A stretch of 64,000 bases of DNA, taken from NCBI GenBank assembly GCA_031002005.1, contig CM061920.1, forward strand, positions 116,860,095 through 116,924,094, given 5' to 3'. Below the pieces are notes generated by a model. It ran no database searches. It was not told the origin of the DNA and saw only the letters and a list, made by a program, of their open reading frames with translations. Made by a program: the position numbers and the translations under genes. This document shows positions 42,192 to 54,555 of this stretch, in pieces. Source of the DNA: Vandiemenella viatica. Lineage: Eukaryota; Arthropoda; Insecta; Orthoptera; Morabidae. Numbering within the stretch: position 1 is the first letter of the stretch; the number at the start of each line of letters is the position of its first letter.

Positions 42192-45100
42192 GAGATAACA
42201 GCCACTCTTACACTCGTCAGTATGGCCAAGTACACACGGTAGGCTGTGAGCATGAAAATGATTTTATCAAAATTAATTGTGAACAAGTGAACAATGGGGA
42301 GATACTCTGTCTTCTTGACACAGGCGCGCAGATCTCACTTATACACAAAAATGCATTAGCAAGAAATGTTTCAATTGACACAAAGAAAACATTAAGTATA
42401 AAGGGAATTATGTCGCATACAGTTAGAACTAAAGGAACGGTAATGTTACACTTAAAATTGAGTGAGCATGTTTTCATTAAACATAGATTTCATGTTGTGG
42501 AAGAATCTGTAGATCTGGTGAAGGAAGGATTAATCGGGAGAGATCTTTTAATCAAACAGGGAGCAATAATTAATTATGAAAATATGTCTGTATGTATCAG
42601 TGGTCATTCTAGCCCCATATTGACAGCTCCAGAGAAAAGCAGTAAACACAGTAAACATGCTAGAAGGGTTTCGAAAGGGTCGGAAAATTCGCAAGGCAAA
42701 TTTCCTACAATACAGATTAACGTAAACACTGAGGTCCCACACAAAAACACTCATATAAAGCGAAGGAACAAAGTCAACAGAAAGAATAATTATCGTGGTA
42801 GAAACGAGAATGCCAAACAAACCAGTGAGGATGCCACTACACAGCCTGTACAGAGTAAACTACAGAGACACACTCAAACACAAGAACATCAAGTAAAAGT
42901 ATCTGATCGGAGAGATACTAGCAATGCCAGTCAAAATAGGGACAATACGAGACAGCTGAGCAACAGTTCTAGAAATGCAAAAGAAAGTGTAAGTCTTCCA
43001 GACGATTATACAGTGAAATTAGGACCAAGAGAAGAACGCATTTTACGAATTCAGGTTCAATGTAAGAATAGTGCTGAAGCTCTTATAGCAAAACAAGAAA
43101 TAATTGAAGGCGTTTCTATCCCAGAATCATTGGTTGAAAATAGCACTTGTATTTTGTCTATGCTAAACACCAGAGAAGATAGCGTTGAATTCTACTGCGG
43201 TGCGATATCAGCTGAGCCGTACTGCGCAGAGCGCGATACGACATCACAGTCACGTGATAACACAGCTGACAGTCAGGCAGCCATTCGAGTTTGCGGAAGT
43301 AAGCAACCAACCGGTAATAGGTCACCCGACCAAGGGAAAACGCGTACCAGTTTATTAAAAGACCATTTAAGAGTAGATCATTTAAATGACGAAGAAAGGC
43401 GATCCATCTTTGAAATTTGTCTATTGTACACTGATATATTTCATCTTCCCGGCGATAAACTGACGCACACTAACACAATTACACATGAAATTAAATTGAA
43501 GCCAGAAGCTCAGGGTACAGTTATCAACCAAAGATCCTACCGAATCCCAGACACTATGAAGCCCATTTTGAGGAAGGAAATTGATCAAATGCTTGAAGAC
43601 GAAATTATTGTTCCATCTACTAGTGCTTGGAACTTTCCATTGATTATTTTACCTAAGAAGCCAGATTCCAGTGGTAAGCAACGTTATAGAAGTCGTGGTA
43701 GACTTTCGCAAATTAAATCATATCACTGTAGGTACAGTTTTTCCATTACCACTAATTTCAGAAATTCTGGACTCACTGGGGAAGGCAAAGTACTTTTCAA
43801 CTTTAGAATTAGCACAAGGTTATCACCAAATATTGATTAAGGAATCTGATCAACCTATGACCGCATTCAGTACGGGTCAAGGTCACTACATGTTTCGGAG
43901 AATGGCTCAAGGTTTGGCCTCGGCGCCGGCTAGTTTTCAGAAAATGATGTCTATTGTTCTTACTGGACTGCAGGGAGATCGTTGTTTTGTATATCTTGAT
44001 GATATAATTTGTTTTGGTCCAAATTTGGAATCCCACAATGAGAGATTAAGAGACATTTTTGATAGATTAAGAACTCACACCCTTCGCCTTCAGCCAAACA
44101 AATGTGAATTCTTACGAAAGGAGGTAACTTACTTGGGACACAAGCTGACAGAAAATGGTGTTTCCCCAGATCCACAAAAAATTGGAAAGGTTCAGAATTA
44201 CCCAACTCCTCAAACTACAAAAGAATTAAAAACATTTCTTGGGTTCGTTAGTTATTACCGTCGTTTCATAGAGAATTTCAGCAAGATAGCCAAACCGCTG
44301 TATGAGTTGTTGAAGAAAAATGTACCGTACGAGTGGAGTCAGAAAACTGATAACGCTTTTAAAACTCTCAAGGACAAATTGACTTCAGCGCCAGTCCTAG
44401 CGTATCCCGATCCAGATCTTCCCTATATCATTAGCACAGACGCCAGCTCGTACGCGATCGGAGCTGTGCTTTCCCAAGGCCAATTAGGGTCAGATAGACC
44501 TGTAGCGTATATTTCCAGAACTTTAAATAAAGCAGAAACTCATTATTCTACATCGGAAAAAGAGGCTCTTTCGCTGACATGGGCTGTAAAACAATTCAGG
44601 CCATATGTCTTTGGCAGACACTTTACCGTATATACTGACCACCGCCCATTGATATGGATCTTTAGTGTCAAGGACCCATCGTCCAGATTGCTCAGATTTA
44701 GGTTGAAACTCGAGGAATATGATTACACTATTGTTTACCGAAAGGGGAAGTCCAACACAGTTGCAGATGCACTTAGTAGGATTAGGGAAGTGAGGAAGTG
44801 CAGGAAGTGCAGGAAACATCGCAGCCAGAATCTGTCACAGATAAAACAATGGACACTAATGAAGAAACATCGTCACCCACAGCTGATGGGCAAATTCAAA
44901 CAAACGAGAATGAATTCCCCACGTTAACGGAGGAGGAAAAGCGAGCAATACTTAAGGAAGCTCACGACGGTCCTTTAGCTGGGCACCAAGGAGTAGCTAA
45001 AACTTATGAAAGGATTAGGAGGTATGTTCAGTGGCCAGGCATGAAGTCGTACATCGAAAATTATGTTAAACACTGCGATAGTTGCCAGAAAAACAAACAC

Positions 45101-45978
45101 GCAGTCCCGCATACAAAAATGTCATTGGAGCTCACTAAGGCACCTGAATACGTGTTCGAACGATGTGCTACGGACGTGGTTGGGCCACTTCCGGTTTCAA
45201 ATAATGGGAACAGATACGTGCTTACTTTCCAAGACGAATTGACAAAGTTTATTATGGCGATTCCCATCGCTAGGCAAGACGCGGATACAATAGCTCGTGC
45301 GTTGGTATTAGAGGTCATTTTACGTTTTGGGGCTCCACAAATTCTTATCTCTGATAACGGTAGCTGTTTTATCAGCGAAACGTTGCAGCGAGTGTGTAAA
45401 CTCTTAAAGATAAATAAGATACATACTACTGCGTACCATCCACAGTCCAACTTCGTCGAGAGGATGCACAGAGGACTTTCAGAGTACTTACGACACTACA
45501 TTGACAAGAATCAAAGCACGTGGGAAGACTGGTTGCCTTATTTCGTATTTGTATTCAATACCAGTGTTCATAGTGCAACAGGATACACTCCACACGAATT
45601 AATGTTCGGTAGAATTCCAAATGTCCCCGGAATATTACAAGCTGATCCTAAGGAAGTATGTTATTCGTATGATCAATATGCTGAGGAGTTACGAGCCATC
45701 CTACAGACGCTGCACAAGCAGGCTAGAGAATTGAATCAAGGGTTGAAGGAAAAAAATAAACAATATTATGATAAAACACAGAATCCGCGAGAATTTGCGA
45801 TTGGATCTAAAGTACTGTTGAAAGATCAATCGGTTCGTCGGGGTAGATCACAAAAGTTGGACAGTAGTTGGCGCTGACCATTTGTTGTCATTGGGAAGCG
45901 TGGCGCCAATGTTACACTTCAACTCGGTCGATACAAGAGACTTACAGTACATGCAAACAGACTGAAGCCCTACCATTA
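42188..45978 (+). pseudogene. pol (protease, RT, RNase H, integrase) of the errantivirus-like element
   Basis: Domains in order: protease with Asp-Thr-Gly at 42317-42325; an RT whose frame breaks at about 43670-43840; RT palm with YLDD at about 43992; RNase H with the TDASSYAIGAVLS start (about 44435), TDHRPL and ADALSR; and integrase from about 44910 with an HHCC finger (HQGVAKTYERI ... HCDSCQ), TDVVGPL, SDNGSCF and the downstream Glu (ERMHRGL). Pieces are open at 42188-43840, 43671-44927 and 44798-45877. Frameshifts therefore lie inside RT and between RNase H and integrase, and a stop at 45875-45877 precedes the last about 33 codons. Active-site residues are preserved, so decay is recent. 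Confidence 0.9.
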
Positions 45979-46432
45979 ATTAATTGAGGTTAATAATTAG
46001 GAATGAATCCTTAGTGGTTATAGAATTAAGGTTAGGTGAGTTACAGTGAGTTTAATTAGGTATAGAGGGAGAAAACCGCATTCAAAACAAGTGAGTGAAA
46101 GGCTTCACGGGCGAACGGATTGTAAACATAAGCACGTGGCGCCCACGCGAGTTGATAAGAGCACAGTCCATGATGGCGACTAGGCTTATCACCGGACGAG
46201 CCCCGGGCGTCCTTGTGACGCAGCGGTTGCGATAACACCAGCTGAGGCGCTCCTACGTACATAGGGCATTTAACACATAGCGAGCCAGCCTTTCAAATGC
46301 TCACACGTTCGTGCAATTGAACGCGGCGAGCGAAGTAATACATCACACACTTTCACCATTGCGGATAAACTTACACAATTGTTTGATGAATTACCATGGT
46401 ATACTTTACTAAGAATTAATTTTGCTTTTCAG

Positions 46433-48464
46433 ATGAACCTGTTGAACGGTCTACTATTAATTATTCACACCAGTCTAGCAACCCAAGACTTTGCAATCTA
46501 AAAATTTAGCTCCAGTCCTGGGTTATACTTCGACCATGAAACTGGTGCACAAGTTTACACGCTGAACTGGAAGATCGTCACCTACGTGAATTTGAAAGAA
46601 CTAGACGACGCATGTGAAAGTTTGGAGAATTATGCAATTAGGTCTATCGATTTTTGCAAAAACAAATTGATTGAATTAAATGTAGCAACACATGAATGTG
46701 ATGAAATGTCTCAGGAGATACTCTGGCATATTAATAGATTAAAACAGTCTCAAGGTATAATTGGACAGATTGCGAAACATGACTCATCAAGGGAAAAGAG
46801 GGCGATTCTTGTAATAGTAAGGCCAGATAAGCCGCATTCTCTTTGGGACTCTTGATTTGGCCGACGCAGACTTCTATAAATCTAAAATAGATATCCTTGA
46901 GAACGAGCAACAAACCTTGTTAAAATTATCGAAGGTACAATTGACTATAGTGAAAAAATCTTTAACTGAAATTAATTACACATTGTCTTGTGTGAACAGG
47001 AACCAAGATGTTTTGGTTTCTGGGATGAGAAAGATGCAAAATTATGTACAGGAATTTGCTAATCATACAGATCAGTCCATTCGGAAAATAGCTATTATGA
47101 CTTCCACGAATGAACACCTAATAAGATCTCTGTCCATTATATTTGAATTACAAAGACAGTATGATTTAGTTATTTCAGCTATTGTAAATGCACAGTATGG
47201 GATACTGCAACCACTTATTATCAACCCATCACAAGTTGTTAGCTATTTAAAATTAATTAGAGATGATATTAAAGGTAAAAGATTTCCTGTTCCTCTTACC
47301 GAAGAAAACGGTTACTTATTATTAAAAATGATAGACTTAGATGTATTTTTGTCACAACACATTTTGTCTTACGTACTGACTGTTCCTCTCATAAATAACA
47401 ATCAGTTTAACATTTACAGAATTCTCCCATTACCTATTGAAGTTGGTAATAATTACAATTATTTGTTTATCTTGCCAGACAAGGATACTTTGACTTATCG
47501 ATGATTCCCGCAGAATGTATGCTAAGGTGAACTATCATGACTTAAAATGTAAGCAGCTAACATCTGATCTTAGTATTTGTAAACAAAATTTTATTTTAGC
47601 CACTTCATTCGAATCTGCTCCATGCGAGATAAGGTTACTCCAACCAGTCAGGATAATCCCCCAGGATTGTACCAGAAAGTTAATCTCCTTAAACGAAAGT
47701 TTGTTCACTAAATTAAGTAATAATGAATGGCTATTCGTAGCTCCTAAAGAGGAGGGGATGACCATTTTATGTGGCGACAATCAGCCAACTGATACCATAT
47801 TCAAGGGAACTGGCAAAATTCGATTCTTTCAAAGATGTAGGGGGTATGGAGCCAAGATTCTGATTGAAGCTGAGCAGACGATAAGTACGAATATCACGAG
47901 CAAGGATATTGTACCCAATCTAAACTTAGAACTTGACTGTTGTATTATAAACAAAGAGAAATGTAATATCTCAGAATTACAGTTAAATCTTCCAATGGAA
48001 AATATTGTCAAAAACCTCGATGATTTACGTATGACAGGATTCAAAATTGATCAACTACAGGATCAAATTGAGCAACAAGAAAGAAATGCCTCTACAATTC
48101 ATTCCTTGTCTCATTATTCGATTTTATCGTATATTTGTGTAATTTTAATCCTTTGTATTACTATATTTTGTGTATGTAAACATTGTGGTTGTTTACGCAA
48201 TTGTTTTAACTACTTATGGCGGAATACCGCGGGTGAATGTTGTAAAGCAAATTTGTGTAAAAACAACAATTGTGAATCAAACAACAGGTACTGAGTTAAC
48301 TCGTATAAGAGGTCGTCGACTTATTCACGCTAACAGTGATTTAAACAATGAACTCAATGATGATGATATAATTGTGTTTGAAAGACCTCATCCATCTGTT
48401 GGACAAAGACAAGCCGATCCTGACCAAGTGTCAGTTATATCACGTTTTGATCGGAGATGAATAT
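46433..48464 (+). pseudogene. env-like glycoprotein gene of the errantivirus-like element, disrupted
   Basis: The third gene starts at the ATG at 46433, directly after a splice-acceptor-like 'ttttgcttttcag'. This fits the spliced env mRNA of insect errantiviruses. The product is of the errantivirus env / baculovirus F-like class. Visible parts: a hydrophobic signal-like N-terminus, a furin-type REKR site (about 46795) before a presumed fusion-peptide region, a long helical ectodomain (46857-47504), and a single membrane-spanning segment followed by a Cys-rich tail (about 48110-48200). Breaks: stop at 46499-46501, frameshift at about 46840-46857, frameshift at about 47500-47515, and overlapping frames at about 48170-48294. 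It cannot yield a complete protein. Confidence 0.8.
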
Positions 48465-48802
48465 CTTAATATCTCATATGTATATGTAATCTCTCTGTTT
48501 CAACTATGTTTATTGGAAACAGTTTTGAATCATTGTAATGATTGTAGTAACAAAGCATAAGAAACAATTTTAGTAGCATTAAGAATGTATAATCAGTAGA
48601 TTAAGACAAGGAAATGAAACAATCAAAGATCATTTTATGTTGACCATGTAAGTAGCAGTTAATTAGAGTAATCAACTAATTAAAATGTGTAAAATTGTTT
48701 GTCTTTCTGTTTAAGCACTTGAATGCCATGATGCAACGCATTAAAGGCAAGAGTCTGCACCTCAGTTAAAGCCGGGCTCGACTCTTTTCCCACGGGGGAA
48801 GG

Positions 48803-49401
48803 TGTATAGATTGTAAGGAATTAATGGATGTCAGTGAAGGTAATTTTTCCCAGGCCTCGCACAGAGACGTAACCCGATTCTTGATACTCAGCTTAGTCTA
48901 GAGGCTAGCAAGAGAGTCCCGTAGGAAAGGGCACCTTAACCTTGGCTTTGAAAAACGACATGGTAAGCCCTTTTCAGCCAATCAGTAGAGTCCAGGCTTC
49001 GAGAGGAGTGTTTTGTGAACCATGCAGCATGTAAGATCACCAGAGTGAGCGTAATTGGCTTTATGACAAGGTAATGTGTTCCAACTCTCTCTCTGCTGGC
49101 TGGGAAGGTTACTTTTGACTGATGGTTTGCACTGAGATAGGTAACTAGTAAATACCAGTTATTTTCAAGAAGTATTTCATGTATATTCCCATGTACTCTT
49201 CATTTTTGAATTATTAAAGTCAGTCAGCCTTCTAACTGCGCTTATTTATCACATTCACCAATTTCCCTACATACTATATGTTAGTAGGCACGTGATCGCT
49301 TCGGTCATAGAATCACATATCTTTGGTAAAACTAACCAGGGAGTGGTTGATCGAAGACGAACTCTCAAGTTCTTGTGGCACTCTACCTTTGTGTCGCTAC
49401 A
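48803..49401 (+). repeat. 3' LTR of the errantivirus-like element
   Basis: Direct repeat of 40090-40747 with about a dozen differences, directly preceded by the polypurine tract and followed by gccc. It lacks the 46-bp GC-rich block and the 11-bp piece found in the 5' LTR. Confidence 0.92.
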
Positions 49402-49405
49402 GCCC

Positions 49406-50269
49406 GCGTACCAAAGATTATAACTTAGAACTACCCAATCATTACAATTATTAATCGTGTGGAATTCGCTAGCGAGTGTATTTACAAATTATTACAATGA
49501 CCCTTGAGTAAATAATAATTAATAATTTTAAAAAAAACTATTTACTATACACTTGGATTAGTAGCACAAACATCAGTATTAATGAAGTGTAATAAGTGGT
49601 TATCAATAAATACCACCAGTTTAATTGTAAAACATTTAAAACTTCTTTGAAAACAATAGTAACATAATAGCAGCATTTTTATCTCGGAAACGGCTGTTGT
49701 AGAAGTTTCTGATAATGCCTACTGATGTTGTTTAAGTCTCCCTTTGATTCGAACAAAGAAATGTGCACTTCAAAATGCTTAGGAAGCCGTTAAGAAAATG
49801 TTTTTAACTACCTCCAAGGAGAAAAAAAAACATATGTGACATCCTTGAAATAATACAAGCTTACGCAAAAAAATTTCTAACGTCAGGTAATCTCGTAGAA
49901 TTTTGAAGCACCAGTGAGCCTACTGTTTTATCTTTGGTTGCAGTAAGCAACTGTGTGCTGCGAAATGTATAGGAAGCCTTAAAGAATTTTTTTTTTTTAA
50001 CTAGTCAAACTTTATGCAGTGAAGACTCATCTCAAGAAAACCTAAAAGAAAATAGTCTCAACCAAGTTACTCAAACTATCGCAGTGATGACTCAATGCAA
50101 GAAAATCCTGACGAAATTCGACCTAAGCAGGTTTCTATTCATGAAACGCTGCCATTAAAATAAAATGTTAAACTATTATTCACAAATTTTATCTAACGGA
50201 CTGCTGTTCTAATGTAAGTACGAAATAAATATATTGAATGTATAACAAATATGGAGCGGTCTGGTTGCT
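49406..50269. other. AT-rich region, nothing recognised
   Basis: No coding domain or repeat is supported. Two similar ~130-bp stretches ('ttgtagaagtttct.ataatgcctactg' near 49690 and 'tcgtagaattttgaagcacc' near 49900) may be distantly related. Confidence 0.4.
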
Positions 50270-50465
50270 CAAATATAATTAGTAGGGAAAAAAGTTGTTA
50301 CTGCGCTAGCTCACAAAAATTCTGGCTACGATTCTGGTTTCAAATCCCGGTGGGGGCAAGAATTTTTAAGATTTATATTTGATCATATGAACTACGCTGG
50401 GGCGTTCTGTGGTTCGGATTCTACATTAAAGTGTAGGTCCCAGAGTATGCTTCCTTCAGGTTAGA
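50270..50465 (+). mobile_element. SINE-C, diverged copy
   Basis: The head is degraded (tctggttgctca..., B-box region ggtttcaaatcccgg). The body keeps 'gtggttcggattctacatta' and 'gtaggtcccagag' in the same order as SINE-C at 24731-24989 (minus strand). Confidence 0.75.
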
Positions 50466-53400
50466 CTTTTGTACTGTCTATATATTTAATCTATCCAATT
50501 TAATACTATTATATGAGCAACTCTTGTAAATACATAAAATTAAATTCTCGCGAACTTCTCTAAGGATTTTAATGAAATCTTACATACTGAACAGAACTGG
50601 AAAGATACCGAGTAAAGATCGGTCACCCATGTATTTTAATTAATATGGTAATTACATGTCTAGGCGAATTTACCTTTTACTTGAATCCATGATTGTATAA
50701 AATAACAATGCAACGCCTAGCTGTACAATTAGCCGTTGAGAAAAGAAACAAAATGATATTTTCTTTTAAGTTAGAATTCAAATACCAGATACATGTGGAG
50801 GAGTGATATGCAGAATTAATGTACATAACAAATTGTGACATCAGACATCATTATCAATGATGGTGTGATTTTAAACAAACAAAAAATTATATGCTTGGGA
50901 GCCTTAAATGGAACAAATATACCATTCAGAATCGTACTAGAATGTACGAAAATAGTATTGAAAAACAAAGTGCTTTTCTAACAGCTCGTACTGTTCTGGC
51001 AAATTATGCTGTTAACTCAGTAGGGATTTAGTTGAAAGTTAGAGCAGAAACTTTTTATTTCAGGAACACTTAAGGGTCACTATCTATTTCATGGAATGCC
51101 AAAACACAGGACTTGGTGATATAACACGTTAACATAGCAGCTATGTCTGTAATCGGCGATGATTGAAGGTACACCCACGGAATGTGAGACCTGTGCTTTA
51201 CAAGGCAGCTGCAGTCAAGCTCGACCAGGTAATGGTTGTATTAGCATTATGGACACTGTAGCAAAGCGGATTTCGCCTTAGAATTCTACTCAGTATGCAA
51301 GTTGCAATGAGCAACATCCGACCAATATCAGAAGTCAGGATCAGAAGCCGGAGATAAAATGAAGATCGTCGATCCTTCATCTCTCATGTAGACTTTGGCT
51401 TCAACCTCGTATTCTGGAAGGATCATCTCAAACGGAAAAATCCCAGAATTTCAGTCATATATTCATTTTGATAGGCTTTTGGCTAGGTATCTTGAGGTCA
51501 CGTGAAATTGCTGATATTTTATACGCCCACGCTTATCTCGCGTGTGAGTTACAACCCAGGGTTCCGTTTGGGAATCTCCACCAGTGGACGCTATGTGCCA
51601 AACGACTCGTGTTTTTACAACCTGTTGACCACCGTCCCTTGGGACAAGGTTCCCGGATGTATAGCTCATATAAAACCAATCATGCCACCTTTTTTTTGTT
51701 GGGAGGCTGGCAACGGATTGTTCCGGCTGAGCAGCGATATCTACAGGTCATTGTCTACTCGAAGGACTCATGTCAAGCTAAACCATCACAAAACTCAATA
51801 TTCATCATACAAAATGCTTTTTGTCCATTGCATTAAAATTAACTGAATACTTATACAGGCATCACAGCCTTAATTATAATCTTGCGCATTTTGTAAGGAA
51901 ATTATTTAAAATAAAAATAAAATTATTTTATAAAAAATAAATATAATATATGGTTATTATTAATTCAAAATTCGACATAGAAAGTGCGCCAAGCTTCACG
52001 TTACAACCGCCGTACATGGTTCTCCTCTTTTCGAGATATTATCAGGGACGGGTCTGTGTAAAATGTACACTTTTATATCTATGGTTTAATTATTTTGATG
52101 CAATTAGAATTTCTGCAATTTCATAATTTTTTTATTACTTTATAAATTGGTAATAATAGATTTTGTAGCCGTATTACGTTTGTATACATGCTTTGAGAGG
52201 AAAGGATGAATGTGCTGCTATAAAACTTACCAACACCAATATTAATAGTAATTAGAAAATCTATCAACTAACTGTTCAGTTTTAGAAATGACAAAATAAC
52301 TTAATCAGATTTGGAAATCTAATTGTCAATTTCAACATAGATTCCTTGGCTAGAGGCAAAATGCGATGACGACCCCTCCCCCCCCCCCCACAAAAAACCA
52401 ACATAAAAAGTACTTAAAGTGGCATCTATTTATTAAAAATTCGATTAGTCCTTAAATGGGTTTCCTATCATGATTTATTTAATTTTTTTCTGCACGACAG
52501 AAATTTTCTTTCGATGGAATCTACAAAATAGATGTTTACATTATAATATAATTGCCACTAAAACCAACATAAACTTTATGAGTGTTTCTATACAATAGAA
52601 TACATTCATTTCCAATGTAAGAGACTTGCTGTGTGAGATGTGGAAGGTTGTCGATTTACAGATAAACTATTGCATAACAAATTAGATAAATACACACCAA
52701 GAGATGTACAGTCACAGCATAATATATAAATTTACACAATAGTGTATTTGACTACTTCTTGAAAATGGTTTTAAATTGTTTATTGGTATACCTTATTCAC
52801 CGAGTGAAGAGATTTTTTGACGAAAGTTCCTTATTTTGCGTAAAATTCAAAGTTAAAATTTAAAGAATTTAAAAGCCCGCCAAAACGCTCCTTTGCTGCC
52901 TGGCGCGTGCAACGACTGTCGTGACGTCACACGTCTGTAAATGCTGCCCTTGCGAATGGAGCGTTTCCTTTTACCCAAGTTTTCAACTATTTTTATTGTT
53001 TGTTGCTGATTATTACTTATTATTAATGAAAGTTCGTTTTGAATATAAAATCGAAAACAATTTGTAAACGCCTACAGCGGAAAAATATTGAAAGTAGACG
53101 CCTTATTTGTGGGACTAGCTATAGAAACAATCACTGAGTTTTATTTTGTGGAGATTAAAAATGTAACAACTTCAATTTGATATTGCGACCATTTTCTGTG
53201 AAGCTCATTTATACCGCAATTTCGTAAATTAAATGTAATACGTTGTTTAAGACGAGAATTATTAGGCTTAGGGTCCTAAGGTTCGATCCTCGCTTCGGAA
53301 AATGTTCAATTTGTTTTCTTTTGTCAATTTCTTCTGATACTAGTTGCTGTTGGTTGCACCGCATAACAATTTTTTTCCGAAAATCCACCAAGACATCAAT

Positions 53401-54106
53401 TTAGTTTTTCTTTTCTTTTTTCTGAAGGCTTCACAGCTTTTTGGATAATAAGCGAATTACAACCATTTGAAACAACCAAAGAAGATTTCAAAAAGGAAAT
53501 TGAACGTTACTTGCACACCGAAAAAAAGTTTTTTTGTTTTTGTTTTAAAATGAAAATTACTTGCACATTAACAGTAAATACCGCATAATAGACGCAATTA
53601 TGTCAGAAAGGTAACTTGCAATTGTATCGTCACGTAAAAATTCCAACGAAAAGGACACAAAGTGTTCCGGAACTATTGCAAGATTATCATGAAATTTCTA
53701 CAAGTGATGTCACTACTAAAATAAATTCCATTATTCACCGCCATGCACCTGTATTTCTTGCATGATATTGTCTGTCTGGTAATTTTAAAAATTAAAAGTT
53801 TTCTTGTATGCTAGTAATTTGTTTCAAACGCTTGCATGACGCTTAGCTACCATTATGAATTCTTCGAATAAAAACATGGTAGTGCAAAAAACAGCAAACA
53901 AAAACGGAAGAAATGCACACAAAAAATATTACCCCAACCACGGTCCGAACGTAGGACGTTCTGAATTCCATTACCACTCTTCAATCACGCAGCTATCCGG
54001 ACACTACTTCTTAATTGCTTCTCTTTACATTAATAGTAAACACTTCACAGTTTCATCGTTTGAGATGAAGTGAAACGAGGTACGTAAATGAATAAACAAA
54101 CAAATT
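50466..54106. other. Long stretch without a recognised gene
   Basis: Open frames such as 51468-51836 lack identifiable domains. A 15-bp C-run lies at about 52375-52389. 'ggttcgatcctcgcttcgg' at about 53280 resembles a tRNA T arm but has no companion arms. Nothing else can be supported. Confidence 0.4.
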
Positions 54107-54156
54107 CACAAATCTTCTAGGGTTTGCAGCCAGCTGCAAACCCTAGAAGATTTGTG
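54107..54156. repeat. Perfect palindrome: 24-bp arms, 2-bp spacer
   Basis: cacaaatcttctagggtttg-cagc (54107-54130) is exactly reverse-complementary to 54133-54156 with only 'ca' between. Perfect pairing over 24 bp suggests a recent origin or selection. No obvious TSD is found. Confidence 0.9.
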
Positions 54157-54555
54157 GTCATTTATTCGCCGGGAAAGCCTGCATTCGCAAACAAATTCAG
54201 TTTTATTAAAAAAATATATTATTTATCTATAATCTTTAATCTGCAATTAAGAAAAATGGCCCACAACATCCAATTGCAGTAGCATCTTTGGTGTTTACCG
54301 TGACGACGATATCAAATAGCGCTCCGTTAAAAATAGTTTTTTTTTTTAGTTTAATCGCCACATTGGCGGTTAAAAGTGTCGGTAGTGTGAGGAAGTAAAT
54401 AGTGTTTACCCTTATCAGTGATAAATTACGTTTACGAGTGTCCAAGCAGAATTCGATCGGTACGATATAACGACAACGGGAATTTTAGTGCCGTTACAAT
54501 TTCTACTGTTTTCACGTACAAGACAATAAAATAACAGACTACATAAGCTCCACCA
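54157..54555. other. Probable 5' UTR/upstream part of the jockey-like LINE
   Basis: No ORF of note. The right part (from about 54430) likely belongs to the LINE, but its 5' end cannot be fixed. Confidence 0.4.

Larger units (their letters stand above)
40090..49401 (+). mobile_element. Ty3/gypsy errantivirus-like endogenous retroelement, complete but defective (9312 bp)
   Basis: Two LTRs (40090-40747 and 48803-49401) bracket gag, pol and env-like genes in retroviral order. The tetramer gccc flanks the element (40086-40089 and 49402-49405), the usual 4-bp TSD of this group. A PBS candidate (tggtgtcag, tRNA-Leu type) is at 40763 and a polypurine tract (gggggaagg) is at 48794-48802 directly before the 3' LTR. 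The LTRs differ by a few substitutions and two indels, so insertion is fairly recent but not current. Each gene has frameshifts or stops, so the copy is non-functional. Confidence 0.93.

Noticed and set aside
51468..51846. Overlapping ORFs of 114-122 codons as a host gene
   Set aside because: No recognised domain, two frames are open at once, and there is no supporting context. Likely chance.
53255..53305. tRNA-like T arm (ggttcgatcct)
   Set aside because: No convincing D or anticodon arm and no SINE body could be seen, so no feature is claimed.
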